Source of the DNA: Caballeronia sordidicola
GTDB taxonomy: Bacteria; Pseudomonadota; Gammaproteobacteria; Burkholderiales; Burkholderiaceae
Assembly (NCBI RefSeq): GCF_000729995.1
Contig: NZ_JNFG01000202.1
Coordinates: forward strand, 248,001 to 312,000
DNA length: 64,000 bases
Direction: 5' to 3'
Numbering within the stretch: position 1 is the stretch's first letter; every line of letters begins with the position of its first letter. Below are positions 43,768 to 52,042 of this stretch, in pieces. Both the position numbers and the translations under genes were made by a program. The notes below the pieces were generated by a model, which was given only the letters and a program-made list of their open reading frames with translations, made no database searches and was not told the DNA's origin.

Positions 43768-44196
43768 ATGGCTGCTAACGGATATTTTTGGTGGATCGGC
43801 GCCGGGGTGCTCGTGTTGCTCGAGCTGATGTCCGGTACGTTTTATCTATTGATGGTGGCGATTGGTTTTATCGCGGGCGGGATCGCGCATTTGTTTGGCG
43901 CGGGGCTGGAGATCGAGCTGCTCGTAGCCGCGCTGGTCGCGATGATCGCCGTCACTGTGTTGCGGCGCTCGAAGCTGGGCCATGTGACCCGGCGCGATGC
44001 ATCGCATGATCCGGGCGTGAACCTGGACATTGGCGAGACGCTGAAGGTGAACGAGTGGCACGAGGGCCGCGCGCGGGCGCTGTATCGTGGGGCGGAGTGG
44101 GACATTGAACTGGCGCCGGGCGAGACCGAAGGCGCGCATATGTACAGGATCACGGCGTTTTCCGGTAACACGCTGGTGGTGGCGGCGAAACGCTGA
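43768..44196 (+). CDS. NfeD-like membrane protein
   Basis: A 142-residue short-form NfeD protein: two or three membrane segments (about 6-28, 30-45 and 47-66) followed by a C-terminal OB-fold domain (LDIGETLKVNEWHEGRARALYRG region, quoted in part) that ends NTLVVAAKR. NfeD proteins work with SPFH/stomatin partners in membrane quality control. Here the gene precedes a stomatin-like gene by 81 bp, giving the textbook NfeD-SPFH pair. GGAGG lies eight bases ahead of the start. Confidence 0.9.
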   Translation: MAANGYFWWIGAGVLVLLELMSGTFYLLMVAIGFIAGGIAHLFGAGLEIELLVAALVAMIAVTVLRRSKLGHVTRRDASHDPGVNLDIGETLKVNEWHEGRARALYRGAEWDIELAPGETEGAHMYRITAFSGNTLVVAAKR

Positions 44197-44277
44197 GACG
44201 TTGGACCGGGGTTTGAGCTTTCCCAAGCAAGTCGATAAGCAACTCAATAAGCAAGACACGCATAACAAGGAGTAGAG

Positions 44278-45219
44278 ATGGACGTGACTATCATCGGGGC
44301 AATTTTGTTGATCATCGTCATCGCGATTGCCGCGCAGACGATCAAGATCGTGCCGCAACAACATGCATGGGTGCTGGAGCGGCTCGGGCGCTATCACGCG
44401 ACCCTGACGCCGGGGCTGACCATCGTCGTGCCGTTCGTCGACCGCGTGGCCTACAAGCACGTGCTGAAGGAAATTCCGCTCGAAGTGCCGAGCCAGGTCT
44501 GTATCACGCGCGACAACACGCAGTTGCAGGTGGACGGCGTGCTGTACTTCCAGGTGACCGATGCCATGAAGGCGTCGTATGGATCAAGCAACTTCATCTA
44601 CGCCATCACGCAGTTGTCGCAGACCACGTTGCGTTCGGTCATCGGCAAGCTCGAGCTCGACAAGACCTTCGAAGAGCGCGATTACATCAACCACAGCATT
44701 GTCACGTCACTCGATCAGGCCGCGGCGAACTGGGGCGTGAAGGTGCTGCGCTATGAAATCAAGGATTTGACGCCGCCGAAGGAAATCCTGCACGCGATGC
44801 AGGCGCAAATTACGGCCGAGCGCGAGAAGCGGGCGGTGATTGCTGCGTCCGAAGGTCGCAAGCAGGAGCAGATCAATATCGCTTGGGGCGCGCGTGAGGC
44901 AGCCATTCATAAGTCCGAAGGCGAGCGTCAGGCGCAGATCAATCAGGCCGAAGGTGAGGCGTCTGCCATTCTGGCGGTGGCTGTTGCGAATGCTCAGGCG
45001 ATTGAGAAGGTGGGCGCGGCGATCACGTCGGCTGGCGGCATGGAAGCCGTGAACCTGAAGGTGGCCGAGCAATACGTCACTGCGTTCGGGAACATCGCGA
45101 AGCAGGGCAATACGCTGATCGTGCCGGGGAATTTGTCGGAGATGAGTTCGATGATCGCGTCCGCGCTGACCATTATCAAGGGCGATGGAGCGGGTGGCGG
45201 GGTAATTCGGAAGAGCTGA
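44278..45219 (+). CDS. qmcA: SPFH/band 7 stomatin-like protein (QmcA family)
   Basis: Membrane-anchored SPFH-domain protein of 313 residues. An N-terminal hydrophobic anchor (IIGAILLIIVIAIAAQTIKI) is followed by the band 7 domain (VPQQHAWVLERLGRYHATL; TPGLTIVVPFVDRVAYKH), an Ala/Glu-rich coiled coil (about 185-250) and a C-terminal hydrophobic patch around residues 265-300. Family members form large oligomeric rings, in E. coli together with FtsH-type complexes for the related HflKC. The pairing with the preceding nfeD gene supports a role in membrane domain organisation. AAGGAG precedes the start. Confidence 0.9.
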   Translation: MDVTIIGAILLIIVIAIAAQTIKIVPQQHAWVLERLGRYHATLTPGLTIVVPFVDRVAYKHVLKEIPLEVPSQVCITRDNTQLQVDGVLYFQVTDAMKASYGSSNFIYAITQLSQTTLRSVIGKLELDKTFEERDYINHSIVTSLDQAAANWGVKVLRYEIKDLTPPKEILHAMQAQITAEREKRAVIAASEGRKQEQINIAWGAREAAIHKSEGERQAQINQAEGEASAILAVAVANAQAIEKVGAAITSAGGMEAVNLKVAEQYVTAFGNIAKQGNTLIVPGNLSEMSSMIASALTIIKGDGAGGGVIRKS

Positions 45220-45249
45220 AGCCTTACGTAGAATCAGCTAGCCACACGC

Positions 45250-45286
45250 AAAAAGGGCGTCGACTTTCATGGTCGACGCCCTTTTT
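45250..45286. terminator. Bidirectional terminator between qmcA and smpB
   Basis: AAAAAGGGCGTCGAC and GTCGACGCCCTTTTT form a perfect 15-bp stem around TTTCATG. It serves the converging qmcA and smpB. Confidence 0.9.
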
Positions 45287-45319
45287 GATTGGATATGCTC
45301 ACGATCATGCTGGTGGTGC

Positions 45320-45769
45320 TCAATGCTTGGCGCCGCGCATGATTTGCGCTTTTTCGCGTTCCCAGTCGCGCTTTTTCTCGGTTTCGCGTTTGTCGTGGAG
45401 CTTCTTGCCCTTCGCAAGGCCGATCTCGCATTTCACGCGGCCGCCCTTGTAGTGGAAGTTCAGCGGGACAAGCGTATGACCTTTCTGCTCGACCTTGCTG
45501 ATGAGCTTCGAGATCTCTTCACTGTGCAGCAGCAGCTTGCGCGTGCGGACCGGGTCCGGGTGGATGTGGGTCGATGCTTCCGGCAACGGGCTGATGTGCG
45601 CGCCGATCAGGAACAATTCTCCGTCGCGAATGATGACGTAGCCTTCCTTGATCTGGCCGCGGCCGGCCCGGAGCGCCTTGACTTCCCACCCTTCCAGCAC
45701 GAGCCCCGCCTCGTAGCGATCTTCGATGAAGTAATCGAAGAAGGCTTTTCTGTTGTCGATGATGCTCAT
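45320..45769 (-). CDS. smpB: SsrA-binding protein SmpB
   Basis: Binds tmRNA and rescues stalled ribosomes in trans-translation. The 149 residues show ENRKAFFDY-like start (DNRKAFFDYFIEDRYEAGLV), GWEVKALRAGRGQIKEGYV, and the basic C-terminal tail (KRETEKKRDWEREKAQIM) that enters the mRNA channel. It is divergent from ratA, an arrangement shared by many gamma- and betaproteobacteria. No ssrA (tmRNA) gene is seen nearby. Confidence 0.98.
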   Translation of the reverse strand: MSIIDNRKAFFDYFIEDRYEAGLVLEGWEVKALRAGRGQIKEGYVIIRDGELFLIGAHISPLPEASTHIHPDPVRTRKLLLHSEEISKLISKVEQKGHTLVPLNFHYKGGRVKCEIGLAKGKKLHDKRETEKKRDWEREKAQIMRGAKH

Positions 45770-45868
45770 GAATGAAAAGTGCCTAACTCGTTTAAAATCC
45801 TGATTTTAGCAGCGCGGGCGAGGTAAAGCCCGCAAAGCTTCCCACTCTTGCCACGCGTTGCGCCCTTT

Positions 45869-46303
45869 ATGGCAGATGTCCAGAAAACTGTATTGATTCG
45901 TCATTCTGCAGAGCAGATGTTCGACCTCGTCACCGATGTCGCCGATTACCCGAATTTCTTGCCGTGGTGTGGAGGCGTGGAAGTAGGCCGGCACGACGAA
46001 CACAGCATGGAAGCGAAGATCCACATCAATTTCAAGGGCATCAAACAGCATTTCGCCACGCGTAACGTGCATACGCGGCCGACCACCATCGATATGGAGT
46101 TCATGGACGGTCCTTTCAAGAAGTTCACCGGATACTGGCGGTTCACGCCGCTGCGAGCCGATGCCTGCAAGATCGAGTTCGCGTTGCACTACGAGTTTTC
46201 GAACATCATTCTCGAGAAGATCATCGGGCCGGTTTTCAGTCACATTGCGCACACGTTCGTGGATTCGTTCGTGAAGCGCGCCGATCAGCGGTATGGAAAG
46301 TGA
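45869..46303 (+). CDS. ratA: RatA/Coq10-family START-domain protein
   Basis: A 144-residue polyketide-cyclase/START-fold protein of the RatA/PasT/Coq10 family. Residues QKTVLIRHSAEQMFDLVTDV open the domain, and DYPNFLPWCGGVEV and GPFKKFTGYWRF are family landmarks. E. coli RatA was described as inhibiting 70S association, while Coq10 relatives bind ubiquinone; which applies here is open. The start at ATG 45869 is preferred over the frame's earlier TTG. The stop overlaps the rnfH start (TGATG). Confidence 0.92.
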   Translation: MADVQKTVLIRHSAEQMFDLVTDVADYPNFLPWCGGVEVGRHDEHSMEAKIHINFKGIKQHFATRNVHTRPTTIDMEFMDGPFKKFTGYWRFTPLRADACKIEFALHYEFSNIILEKIIGPVFSHIAHTFVDSFVKRADQRYGK

Positions 46304-46632
46304 TGACGCTCTCCGTTGAGGTTTGTTATGCGCTGCCGGAGGGGAAGAGTGCGGTATGCGCGCTTTCCTTGGGCGAAGGCGTGACTGTGCGGGAGGCTAT
46401 CGATGCAAGTGGTTTGCTCGCACAGTTTCCCGAGATCGACCTGAACGTGCAGAAAGTGGGCGTTTTCGGGAAGATCCAGGCGCTGGATGCGGTTCTCGTC
46501 GATCACGACCGGGTGGAGATTTATCGGCCGCTGAAGGTCGATCCGAAGCTGGCGCGGCAAAGGCGGGTTGAGAAGACGCGGCGCGGCGGGTCCATTGAAG
46601 GGCGCCGGTGGACCCGTAAGGAAGCGCGGTAA
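46303..46632 (+). CDS. rnfH: RnfH-family ubiquitin-like protein
   Basis: A 109-residue beta-grasp protein of the RnfH (UPF0125) family: MTLSVEVCYALPEGKSAVC, EGVTVREAIDASGLL and VGVFGKIQALDAVLVDHDRV are typical, followed by a basic tail (RQRRVEKTRRGG) rich in Arg. The function is not established; in other proteobacteria it is paired with ratA as ratAB, where RatB/PasI was proposed as an antitoxin. The ATG at 46303 overlaps the ratA stop; GTG at 46300 is an alternative start. Confidence 0.9.
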   Translation: MTLSVEVCYALPEGKSAVCALSLGEGVTVREAIDASGLLAQFPEIDLNVQKVGVFGKIQALDAVLVDHDRVEIYRPLKVDPKLARQRRVEKTRRGGSIEGRRWTRKEAR

Positions 46633-46821
46633 GGGCGATCCTCCTGGTTGCCGAGATCTTTGCCGGCATCCGCCGGTATCCTTCGGGCATCCGCAAAACC
46701 GAACTTGTATCGAACATAAATCGAGCGAAAAACCGAAACGGCGAGGCAAATCGCCTTGCCGTCCGAGGCCCGTAAATTGCGGCAGAAAATGAGGGACGCC
46801 GCGTAAGCTGCTGTTCGGGCA

Positions 46822-46850
46822 GTGAAAATCCGGGGAACTATCGGTATAAT
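46822..46850 (+). promoter_or_regulatory. Likely sigma-70 promoter of guaB
   Basis: A perfect -10 TATAAT at 46845-46850, with GTGAAA (46822-46827) at a 17-bp spacing as a 4/6 -35 match. The untranslated leader would be about 20 nt. The AGGA Shine-Dalgarno sequence lies at about 46867. Confidence 0.6.
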
Positions 46851-46876
46851 TCGGTTTTGCGCCCATAGGATTTGCC

Positions 46877-48337
46877 ATGCGTCTGATCCAGAAAGCACTC
46901 ACGTTCGATGACGTGCTCCTCGTGCCCGCGTTTTCCAACGTTCTCCCGCGCGACACCAGCCTGAAAACACAGGTAACCCGCAAGATCTCCCTGAATATGC
47001 CCCTGCTGTCCGCCGCCATGGACACAGTCACCGAAGGCCGGCTCGCTATTGCGATGGCCCAGCTCGGCGGCGTCGGCATCATTCACAAGAACCTTACCGC
47101 TGCCGAACAGGCCCGCGAAGTCGCGAAAGTAAAGCGCTTCGAATCCGGCGTGGTGCGCGATCCGATCACCGTTCCGCCGCAAATGAAAGTGCGCGACGTG
47201 ATCGCTCTCACGCAACAGCACGGCATTTCCGGCTTTCCCGTGGTGGAAGGGCCGAAACTGATCGGTATCGTGACGAACCGGGATCTGCGCTTCGAAGAAC
47301 GTCTCGACGACGAAGTGCGCAAGATCATGACGCCGCGTGAACGTCTCGTGACCGTCAAGGAAGGCACGCCGCTCGCAGAGGCCAAGGCGCTGATGCATAG
47401 CCATCGGCTGGAACGCGTGCTGGTTGTGAACGACGCGTTCGAATTGCGCGGCCTCATGACCGTCAAGGACATCACCAAGCAAACCGAACACCCGGACGCC
47501 TGCAAGGACGAACACGGCAAGCTGCGCGCTGGCGCGGCAGTGGGCGTGGGTCCGGAGAACGAAGAGCGCGTTGAGCTGCTGTCGGCGGCGGGCGTGGACA
47601 TTATCGTCGTGGATACGGCGCACGGTCACAGCCAGGGCGTGCTTGAACGCGTGCGCTGGGTGAAGCAGAACTATCCGCACATTGAAGTGATCGGCGGGAA
47701 TATCGCTACGGCTGCAGCCGCCAAGGCGCTCGTGGAATACGGCGCGGACGGCGTGAAGGTCGGTATCGGCCCGGGTTCTATTTGCACGACGCGGATTGTG
47801 GCGGGTGTCGGCGTACCGCAAATCACGGCGGTGGCGAATGTTTCGGATGCGTTGCGCGGTTCGGGCGTGCCGGTGATCTCCGACGGCGGCGTGCGTTTTT
47901 CCGGCGATGTCAGCAAGGCGCTTGCCGCCGGCGCGGACGCCGTGATGATGGGCAGCATGCTGGCCGGCACGGAAGAATCCCCCGGCGACGTGTTCCTGTT
48001 CCAGGGCCGCCAGTTCAAGGCGTACCGCGGCATGGGTTCGGTCGGCGCGATGAAGGACGGCGCGGCGGACCGGTATTTCCAGGACAACTCGGCGAATATC
48101 GACAAGCTTGTGCCTGAAGGCATCGAAGGGCAGGTGGCTTATAAGGGTTCCGTTAATGCCATCCTGTTCCAGGTGGTCGGCGGCGTCCGGGCGAGCATGG
48201 GATATTGCGGTTGCCGCAATATCGCTGAAATGCACGACAAGGCCGAATTCGTCCAGATCACGGGTGCCGGCATGCGCGAGTCGCATGTGCACGACGTGCA
48301 GATCACGAAGGAAGCGCCCAACTACCACGTGGACTGA
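46877..48337 (+). CDS. guaB: IMP dehydrogenase
   Basis: Oxidises IMP to XMP, the committed step of GTP synthesis. The 486 residues form a TIM barrel interrupted by two CBS domains (about 90-205: DPITVPPQMKVRDVIALTQQ; IMTPRERLVTVKEGTPLAEA). The catalytic cysteine loop is KVGIGPGSICTTRIVAGVGV, and the flap reads YRGMGSVGAM. All catalytic residues are intact. guaA follows as in many bacteria, but a membrane protein gene of unknown function intervenes, starting 2 bp after the guaB stop. Confidence 0.98.
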   Translation: MRLIQKALTFDDVLLVPAFSNVLPRDTSLKTQVTRKISLNMPLLSAAMDTVTEGRLAIAMAQLGGVGIIHKNLTAAEQAREVAKVKRFESGVVRDPITVPPQMKVRDVIALTQQHGISGFPVVEGPKLIGIVTNRDLRFEERLDDEVRKIMTPRERLVTVKEGTPLAEAKALMHSHRLERVLVVNDAFELRGLMTVKDITKQTEHPDACKDEHGKLRAGAAVGVGPENEERVELLSAAGVDIIVVDTAHGHSQGVLERVRWVKQNYPHIEVIGGNIATAAAAKALVEYGADGVKVGIGPGSICTTRIVAGVGVPQITAVANVSDALRGSGVPVISDGGVRFSGDVSKALAAGADAVMMGSMLAGTEESPGDVFLFQGRQFKAYRGMGSVGAMKDGAADRYFQDNSANIDKLVPEGIEGQVAYKGSVNAILFQVVGGVRASMGYCGCRNIAEMHDKAEFVQITGAGMRESHVHDVQITKEAPNYHVD

Positions 48338-48339
48338 CC

Positions 48340-49146
48340 ATGAAACCGCTGCTGCGCGCTGTTCTTGTCATCAATGCACTGATTTTCCTGGCCTTTGGCG
48401 TGCTGTTCCTGCTCACGCCATGGACAGCCTTGTGGGCATCGATGCATCTCGTGACCGTGCAGCCGCCGTTTGTCGGACAGTTGTTCGGGATCGCGCTGAT
48501 CGGGATTGCGTGGCTGGCGGTTCATGCCGCTATTGATGGCGCCTTGACTGCGACTGCCGCCAAGGTGTCGGGGCATGTGGAGTGGCTGTCGGGCCTGGTG
48601 ATGATGGTCTGGCTGCTCGGGCTGCGTACGCCCGAGTTGACGGGGTTTGGCCAGGTGATCGCGGCGTTGGTCGGCGTGGCCATGCTGGTGCTGGGGCTGG
48701 GCAGCGTGAGGCTGTCAGGGGCGGTGCGGCGGCGTGAACGCGCTGCGCTGGCCGGTGCTGCCGCGGCTGAGCGTGCTGAAAAGCGTGCGGCGAAGACCAA
48801 GGTGGACGAGCGTGTGGAGCGCGTCACTCCGGCGCCCAGGCCTTTGTCGTCCGATCCCGTTGCCCCGGCGAATCCGCGCTGGGATAACGAACCGGTCGTG
48901 GGTGAGGCTATTGCGCGTCCCCTTGCGCCGGCGCCTTCGGTTACCGCGTTTGATCCTGCTACCGGACATGTCATCGATCCAGCCACGGGCCGCTCGCTGG
49001 ATCCCGCCACTGGTCGCGCGTTCGAGCCCGTTAGCGGTCACAAGATCGATCCTGAAACCGGTCGCCCGATCGATCCGGTCACAGGGCGCACGGTAGATCC
49101 GGTGACCGGACAGTTCATCGATCCGGTTCGCCGCGACCCGCGCTGA
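48340..49146 (+). CDS. Membrane protein of unknown function with C-terminal DPxTGR octapeptide repeats
   Basis: A 268-residue protein I cannot assign to a named family. Residues 6-26, 43-65, 80-97 and 104-124 are hydrophobic and probably form four membrane helices. A charged Ala/Arg/Glu stretch (128-165) and a proline-rich linker follow. Residues 204-263 are eight tandem octapeptides of the pattern IDPATGRx/LDPVTGRx, ending DPVRRDPR. The start is 2 bp after the guaB stop, so it is almost certainly co-transcribed with guaB. The repeat tail resembles the calcium-binding-like or adhesive short repeats of other proteins only superficially; its side of the membrane is unknown. Confidence 0.75.
   Translation: MKPLLRAVLVINALIFLAFGVLFLLTPWTALWASMHLVTVQPPFVGQLFGIALIGIAWLAVHAAIDGALTATAAKVSGHVEWLSGLVMMVWLLGLRTPELTGFGQVIAALVGVAMLVLGLGSVRLSGAVRRRERAALAGAAAAERAEKRAAKTKVDERVERVTPAPRPLSSDPVAPANPRWDNEPVVGEAIARPLAPAPSVTAFDPATGHVIDPATGRSLDPATGRAFEPVSGHKIDPETGRPIDPVTGRTVDPVTGQFIDPVRRDPR
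48949..49128 (+). repeat. 24-bp coding tandem repeats (DPxTGR octapeptides)
   Basis: Seven to eight in-frame 24-bp units encode FDPATGHV, IDPATGRS, LDPATGRA, FEPVSGHK, IDPETGRP, IDPVTGRT, VDPVTGQF and IDPVRRDP. Asp-Pro and Thr-Gly positions are strictly kept while the last two residues vary, which points to structural constraint. Confidence 0.85.
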
Positions 49147-49370
49147 AAGATTGCACGCGCAGGTCCTGACGATTGCGCTGGGTCGGTTGAACCTCTATCG
49201 AGGAACGGAGCGTTGTGTTTCGTTGTATCGATGAATCAGTCTTGCTGCGGTCGGCGTCAAGCGCCGGCCGTTGAACTCTCTGCGTAACGTGATGCGCGGG
49301 ACCTCGTTCCTGCTGCTTGTGTTTACGCCTTTGCCAACTATTTCCGTTCACTCGCCTTCCGGCCGCTGCC

Positions 49371-50951
49371 ATGCACGACAAGATCCTGATTCTCGATTTC
49401 GGCTCCCAAGTCACCCAGTTGATCGCACGACGCATCCGCGAATCACATGTGTATTCGGAGATCCATCCGTACGACGTCGACGAGGCGTTCATTCGCGAGT
49501 TCGCGCCGAAGGGCATCATTTTGTCGGGCGGCCCGAACTCGGTGACCGAACACGGTTCGCCGCGCGCGCCGCACGTTGTGTTCGATCTCGGCGTGCCGGT
49601 GCTCGGCATTTGCTACGGCATGCAGACGATGGCCGAACAGCTCGGCGGCAAGGTCGAACTCGGCAATGTCCGCGAATTTGGTTACGCCGAAGTGCGGGCG
49701 CATAACCATACGAGCTTCCTGAACGACATTGAAGACTTCCAGACGCCCGAAGGTCACGGCATGCTGAAAGTGTGGATGAGCCACGGCGACAAGGTGTCGG
49801 ACATGCCGGTCGGATTCAAGCTGATGGCTTCTACCCCGTCCTGCCCGATCGCCGCGATGGCCGACGACGAGCGCCATTTCTACGGCCTCCAGTGGCATCC
49901 GGAAGTCACGCACACCGTGCAGGGACGCGCGATGCTCGACCGCTTCGTGCTCGAGTTGTGCGGCGCGCGGGCGGATTGGGAGATGGGGCATTACATCGAT
50001 GAAGCGGTGGAGAAGATCCGCGCGCAAGTCGGTGATGAGCACGTGATTCTCGGGTTGTCGGGCGGCGTGGATTCGTCGGTGGCGGCGGCGCTTTTGCATC
50101 GTGCGATTGGCGCGCAACTGACGTGTGTTTTTGTCGACCATGGGTTGCTGCGGTTGAACGAAGCCGAGCAGGTCATGACCACGTTCGCCGATCACCTGGG
50201 CGTGAAGGTGATTCATGTTGATGCGAGCGAAGTGTTTTTATCGAAGCTTGCCGGGGTGACGGATCCTGAGGCGAAGCGGAAGATCATTGGCGCTGAGTTT
50301 GTTGAAGTGTTCCAGACGGAAGCTAATAAGCTGAAGGACGCGAAGTGGCTCGCGCAAGGGACGATTTATCCGGATGTGATCGAGTCGGCAGGCAAGGGCA
50401 AGAAGGGCCACACGATCAAGAGTCATCACAACGTGGGTGGTTTGCCCGAGACGCTGAATTTGAAGTTGCTTGAGCCGCTGCGGGAGTTGTTCAAGGACGA
50501 AGTGCGGGAGTTGGGCGTTAAGTTGGGGCTGCCGCCGGCGATGGTTTATCGGCATCCGTTCCCGGGTCCGGGTTTGGGTGTGCGGATTCTGGGCGAGGTG
50601 AAGAAGGAGTTCGCTGAGTTGCTCCGACACGCAGATGCGATTTTTATCGAAACGTTGAGGAATACGTTTGATAAGGAATCGGGGAAGTCGTGGTATGAGC
50701 TCACGAGTCAGGCTTTTGCGGTGTTTTTGCCGGTGAAAAGCGTGGGTGTTATGGGCGATGGGCGGACTTATGAGTATGTGGTCGCTTTGAGAGCCGTGCA
50801 GACGCTCGACTTCATGACCGCGCAGTGGGCTCATCTGCCGCATGAGCTGTTAGGGCATGTTTCTAACCGGATCATTAACGAGGTGAGAGGGATTAATCGC
50901 GTTGTTTATGATATTTCGGGGAAACCGCCGGCTACGATTGAGTGGGAGTGA
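49371..50951 (+). CDS. guaA: GMP synthase (glutamine-hydrolysing)
   Basis: Aminates XMP to GMP. The 526 residues comprise a class I glutamine amidotransferase domain (ILDFGSQVTQLIARRIRE; VLGICYGMQTMAEQLGGKVE with the nucleophilic Cys; WHPEVTHT), an ATP-pyrophosphatase domain with the P-loop LGLSGGVDSSVAAALLH, and the C-terminal dimerisation domain ending GKPPATIEWE. The start at ATG 49371 (MHDKILIL) is the family start; the frame is open a little farther upstream. A strong terminator follows. Confidence 0.98.
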   Translation: MHDKILILDFGSQVTQLIARRIRESHVYSEIHPYDVDEAFIREFAPKGIILSGGPNSVTEHGSPRAPHVVFDLGVPVLGICYGMQTMAEQLGGKVELGNVREFGYAEVRAHNHTSFLNDIEDFQTPEGHGMLKVWMSHGDKVSDMPVGFKLMASTPSCPIAAMADDERHFYGLQWHPEVTHTVQGRAMLDRFVLELCGARADWEMGHYIDEAVEKIRAQVGDEHVILGLSGGVDSSVAAALLHRAIGAQLTCVFVDHGLLRLNEAEQVMTTFADHLGVKVIHVDASEVFLSKLAGVTDPEAKRKIIGAEFVEVFQTEANKLKDAKWLAQGTIYPDVIESAGKGKKGHTIKSHHNVGGLPETLNLKLLEPLRELFKDEVRELGVKLGLPPAMVYRHPFPGPGLGVRILGEVKKEFAELLRHADAIFIETLRNTFDKESGKSWYELTSQAFAVFLPVKSVGVMGDGRTYEYVVALRAVQTLDFMTAQWAHLPHELLGHVSNRIINEVRGINRVVYDISGKPPATIEWE

Positions 50952-50996
50952 CTGAACGTCTGGCATACGGGGACGACCTCACAGTGAGACACACCT

Positions 50997-51023
50997 AAGC
51001 CCGCGCGATTGCGGGCTTTTTTT
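50997..51023 (+). terminator. Rho-independent terminator after guaA
   Basis: AAGCCCGC and GCGGGCTT form an 8-bp stem around a GCGATT loop, followed by a seven-T run. It lies 45 bp after the guaA stop. Confidence 0.88.
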
Positions 51024-51100
51024 CGCATTTAACTTGGCAACACTTGGCACGGTAGAGCGTCAGGAAGCATCATTTTTATTCGATATGCACGTGATGGCAG

Positions 51101-51140
51101 AAAGCGAAAGGCCGGGTCAACCAGCCCGGCCTTTCGCTTT
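51101..51140. terminator. Bidirectional terminator downstream of the VapC-like gene
   Basis: AAAGCGAAAGGCCGGG and its exact reverse complement CCCGGCCTTTCGCTTT form a 16-bp stem around an 8-base loop TCAACCAG. It lies 24 bp beyond the 3' end of the minus-strand PIN gene and also backs up the guaA terminator. Confidence 0.8.
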
Positions 51141-51163
51141 AACGCGACGCGGAAATCCTGCCA

Positions 51164-51559
51164 CTAGAGCAGACGCGCAGCCTGCCCCTGCTTCGTCAGC
51201 AGAGACACCGCCTTCTTGTCGAACGAAACGAAGGTTTCTGCGCCGAGCCAAGTACCATCATAGGCAGTGACACCATCGGCAAAATCTCCGCCCGCATCGA
51301 GCAACGCAAGGCCCGCCTCGGCGGCCGGGCGATTGACCACGACATTGCTTGTGCTCAACAGCGTGCGGATCGCGGAGGCGATATGCGTGCGCTCCACACC
51401 GTATCGGCCGCGCAGCACCCATACAAGCTCACATAGCGTCTGCAGGCTCACCGCTACCATGTCGGCCGCTTCCAGCAGTTCGACAGCGCGCGTTGTTTGG
51501 GCTTCGTCGTCGTCAACAATCGCGCGAAGCAGGACATTCGTATCAGCAGTCACTTTCAT
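51164..51559 (-). CDS. PIN-domain ribonuclease toxin (VapC-like)
   Basis: A 131-residue PIN-domain protein, the toxin half of a type II toxin-antitoxin module. The acidic Mg-binding residues of the fold are visible: Asp6 in KVTADTNVLLRAIV, Glu44 in LCELVWVLRG, Asp93/Asp96 in GGDFADGVTAYDG, and Asp115 in FVSFDKKAV. Relatives cleave specific tRNAs or rRNA (family knowledge); the target here is unknown. It overlaps the antitoxin gene by 4 bp (ATGA), which couples their translation. The pair sits between guaA and the hipBA module and has a palindromic operator upstream. Confidence 0.9.
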   Translation of the reverse strand: MKVTADTNVLLRAIVDDDEAQTTRAVELLEAADMVAVSLQTLCELVWVLRGRYGVERTHIASAIRTLLSTSNVVVNRPAAEAGLALLDAGGDFADGVTAYDGTWLGAETFVSFDKKAVSLLTKQGQAARLL

Positions 51560-51816
51560 GCTTTACCGGCCGCAGCCCCGGCATCGACTATGGCATCGTT
51601 GATTTCCTCAATACTCAACCGAGCGCCATTCGTCTTACCTTTGAGGATGCCCCGCAGCTCCCGGAACGAACCTGTCGGTTGCGCGGCCTTCAACTCGGCC
51701 CGGCCGTCAGGCAGCAAATCCAGCTCAATCCTGTCGCCGGGTTTAATGCCCAAGTGCTGCAATACCTCTTTCCGGAATGTCACCTGGCCCCGCGCGGTGA
51801 CGGTCAGTGTGCTCAT
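51556..51816 (-). CDS. AbrB/MazE-like antitoxin (VapB-like)
   Basis: An 86-residue swapped-hairpin AbrB-type DNA-binding protein: MSTLTVTARGQVTFRKEVLQ at the N-terminus is the typical dimeric beta-barrel DNA-binding element, followed by HLGIKPGDRIELDLLPDG. The C-terminal part (residues ~45-86, SFRELRGILKG onward) would wrap and block the toxin. The start at ATG 51816 is chosen because GGAG lies eight bases upstream and the AbrB fold begins there; an earlier in-frame start at 51873 would run through the operator palindrome. Confidence 0.9.
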   Translation of the reverse strand: MSTLTVTARGQVTFRKEVLQHLGIKPGDRIELDLLPDGRAELKAAQPTGSFRELRGILKGKTNGARLSIEEINDAIVDAGAAAGKA

Positions 51817-51846
51817 GGCGTTGGCTCCATCGGTTAAGGTGTACAG

Positions 51847-51868
51847 CGTAATGCAAAATTGCATTACG
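51847..51868. promoter_or_regulatory. Palindromic operator of the VapBC-like module
   Basis: CGTAATGCAA-AA-TTGCATTACG is a perfect 10-bp inverted repeat, centred about 40 bp upstream of the antitoxin start. AbrB-type antitoxins bind such AT-rich palindromes and autorepress with the toxin as co-repressor (family knowledge). The position and perfect symmetry make this the likely autoregulatory site. Confidence 0.7.
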
Positions 51869-51956
51869 ATCAAGCCGCTGGGCTCGGGTGGATTGCTCAG
51901 CTCAGCTCAGCCAATTTAAGTCGCTTATTGTTTTTCTTGACGCATATGGAAGGGTC

Positions 51957-51984
51957 GGCTCATTTGGCGATACCCAAATGAGTC
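51957..51984. repeat. Inverted repeat between the two toxin-antitoxin modules
   Basis: GGCTCATTTGG and CCAAATGAGTC pair over 11 bp (one G-T wobble) around CGATAC. No T tract follows. It lies between the divergent antitoxin promoters and may be a regulator site or an insulating hairpin. Confidence 0.45.
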
Positions 51985-52042
51985 GGCCTCCCGGCGTGTC
52001 CAAGATCATAGCCACGGGATTCACAATCGAATGAAAGTAGAA

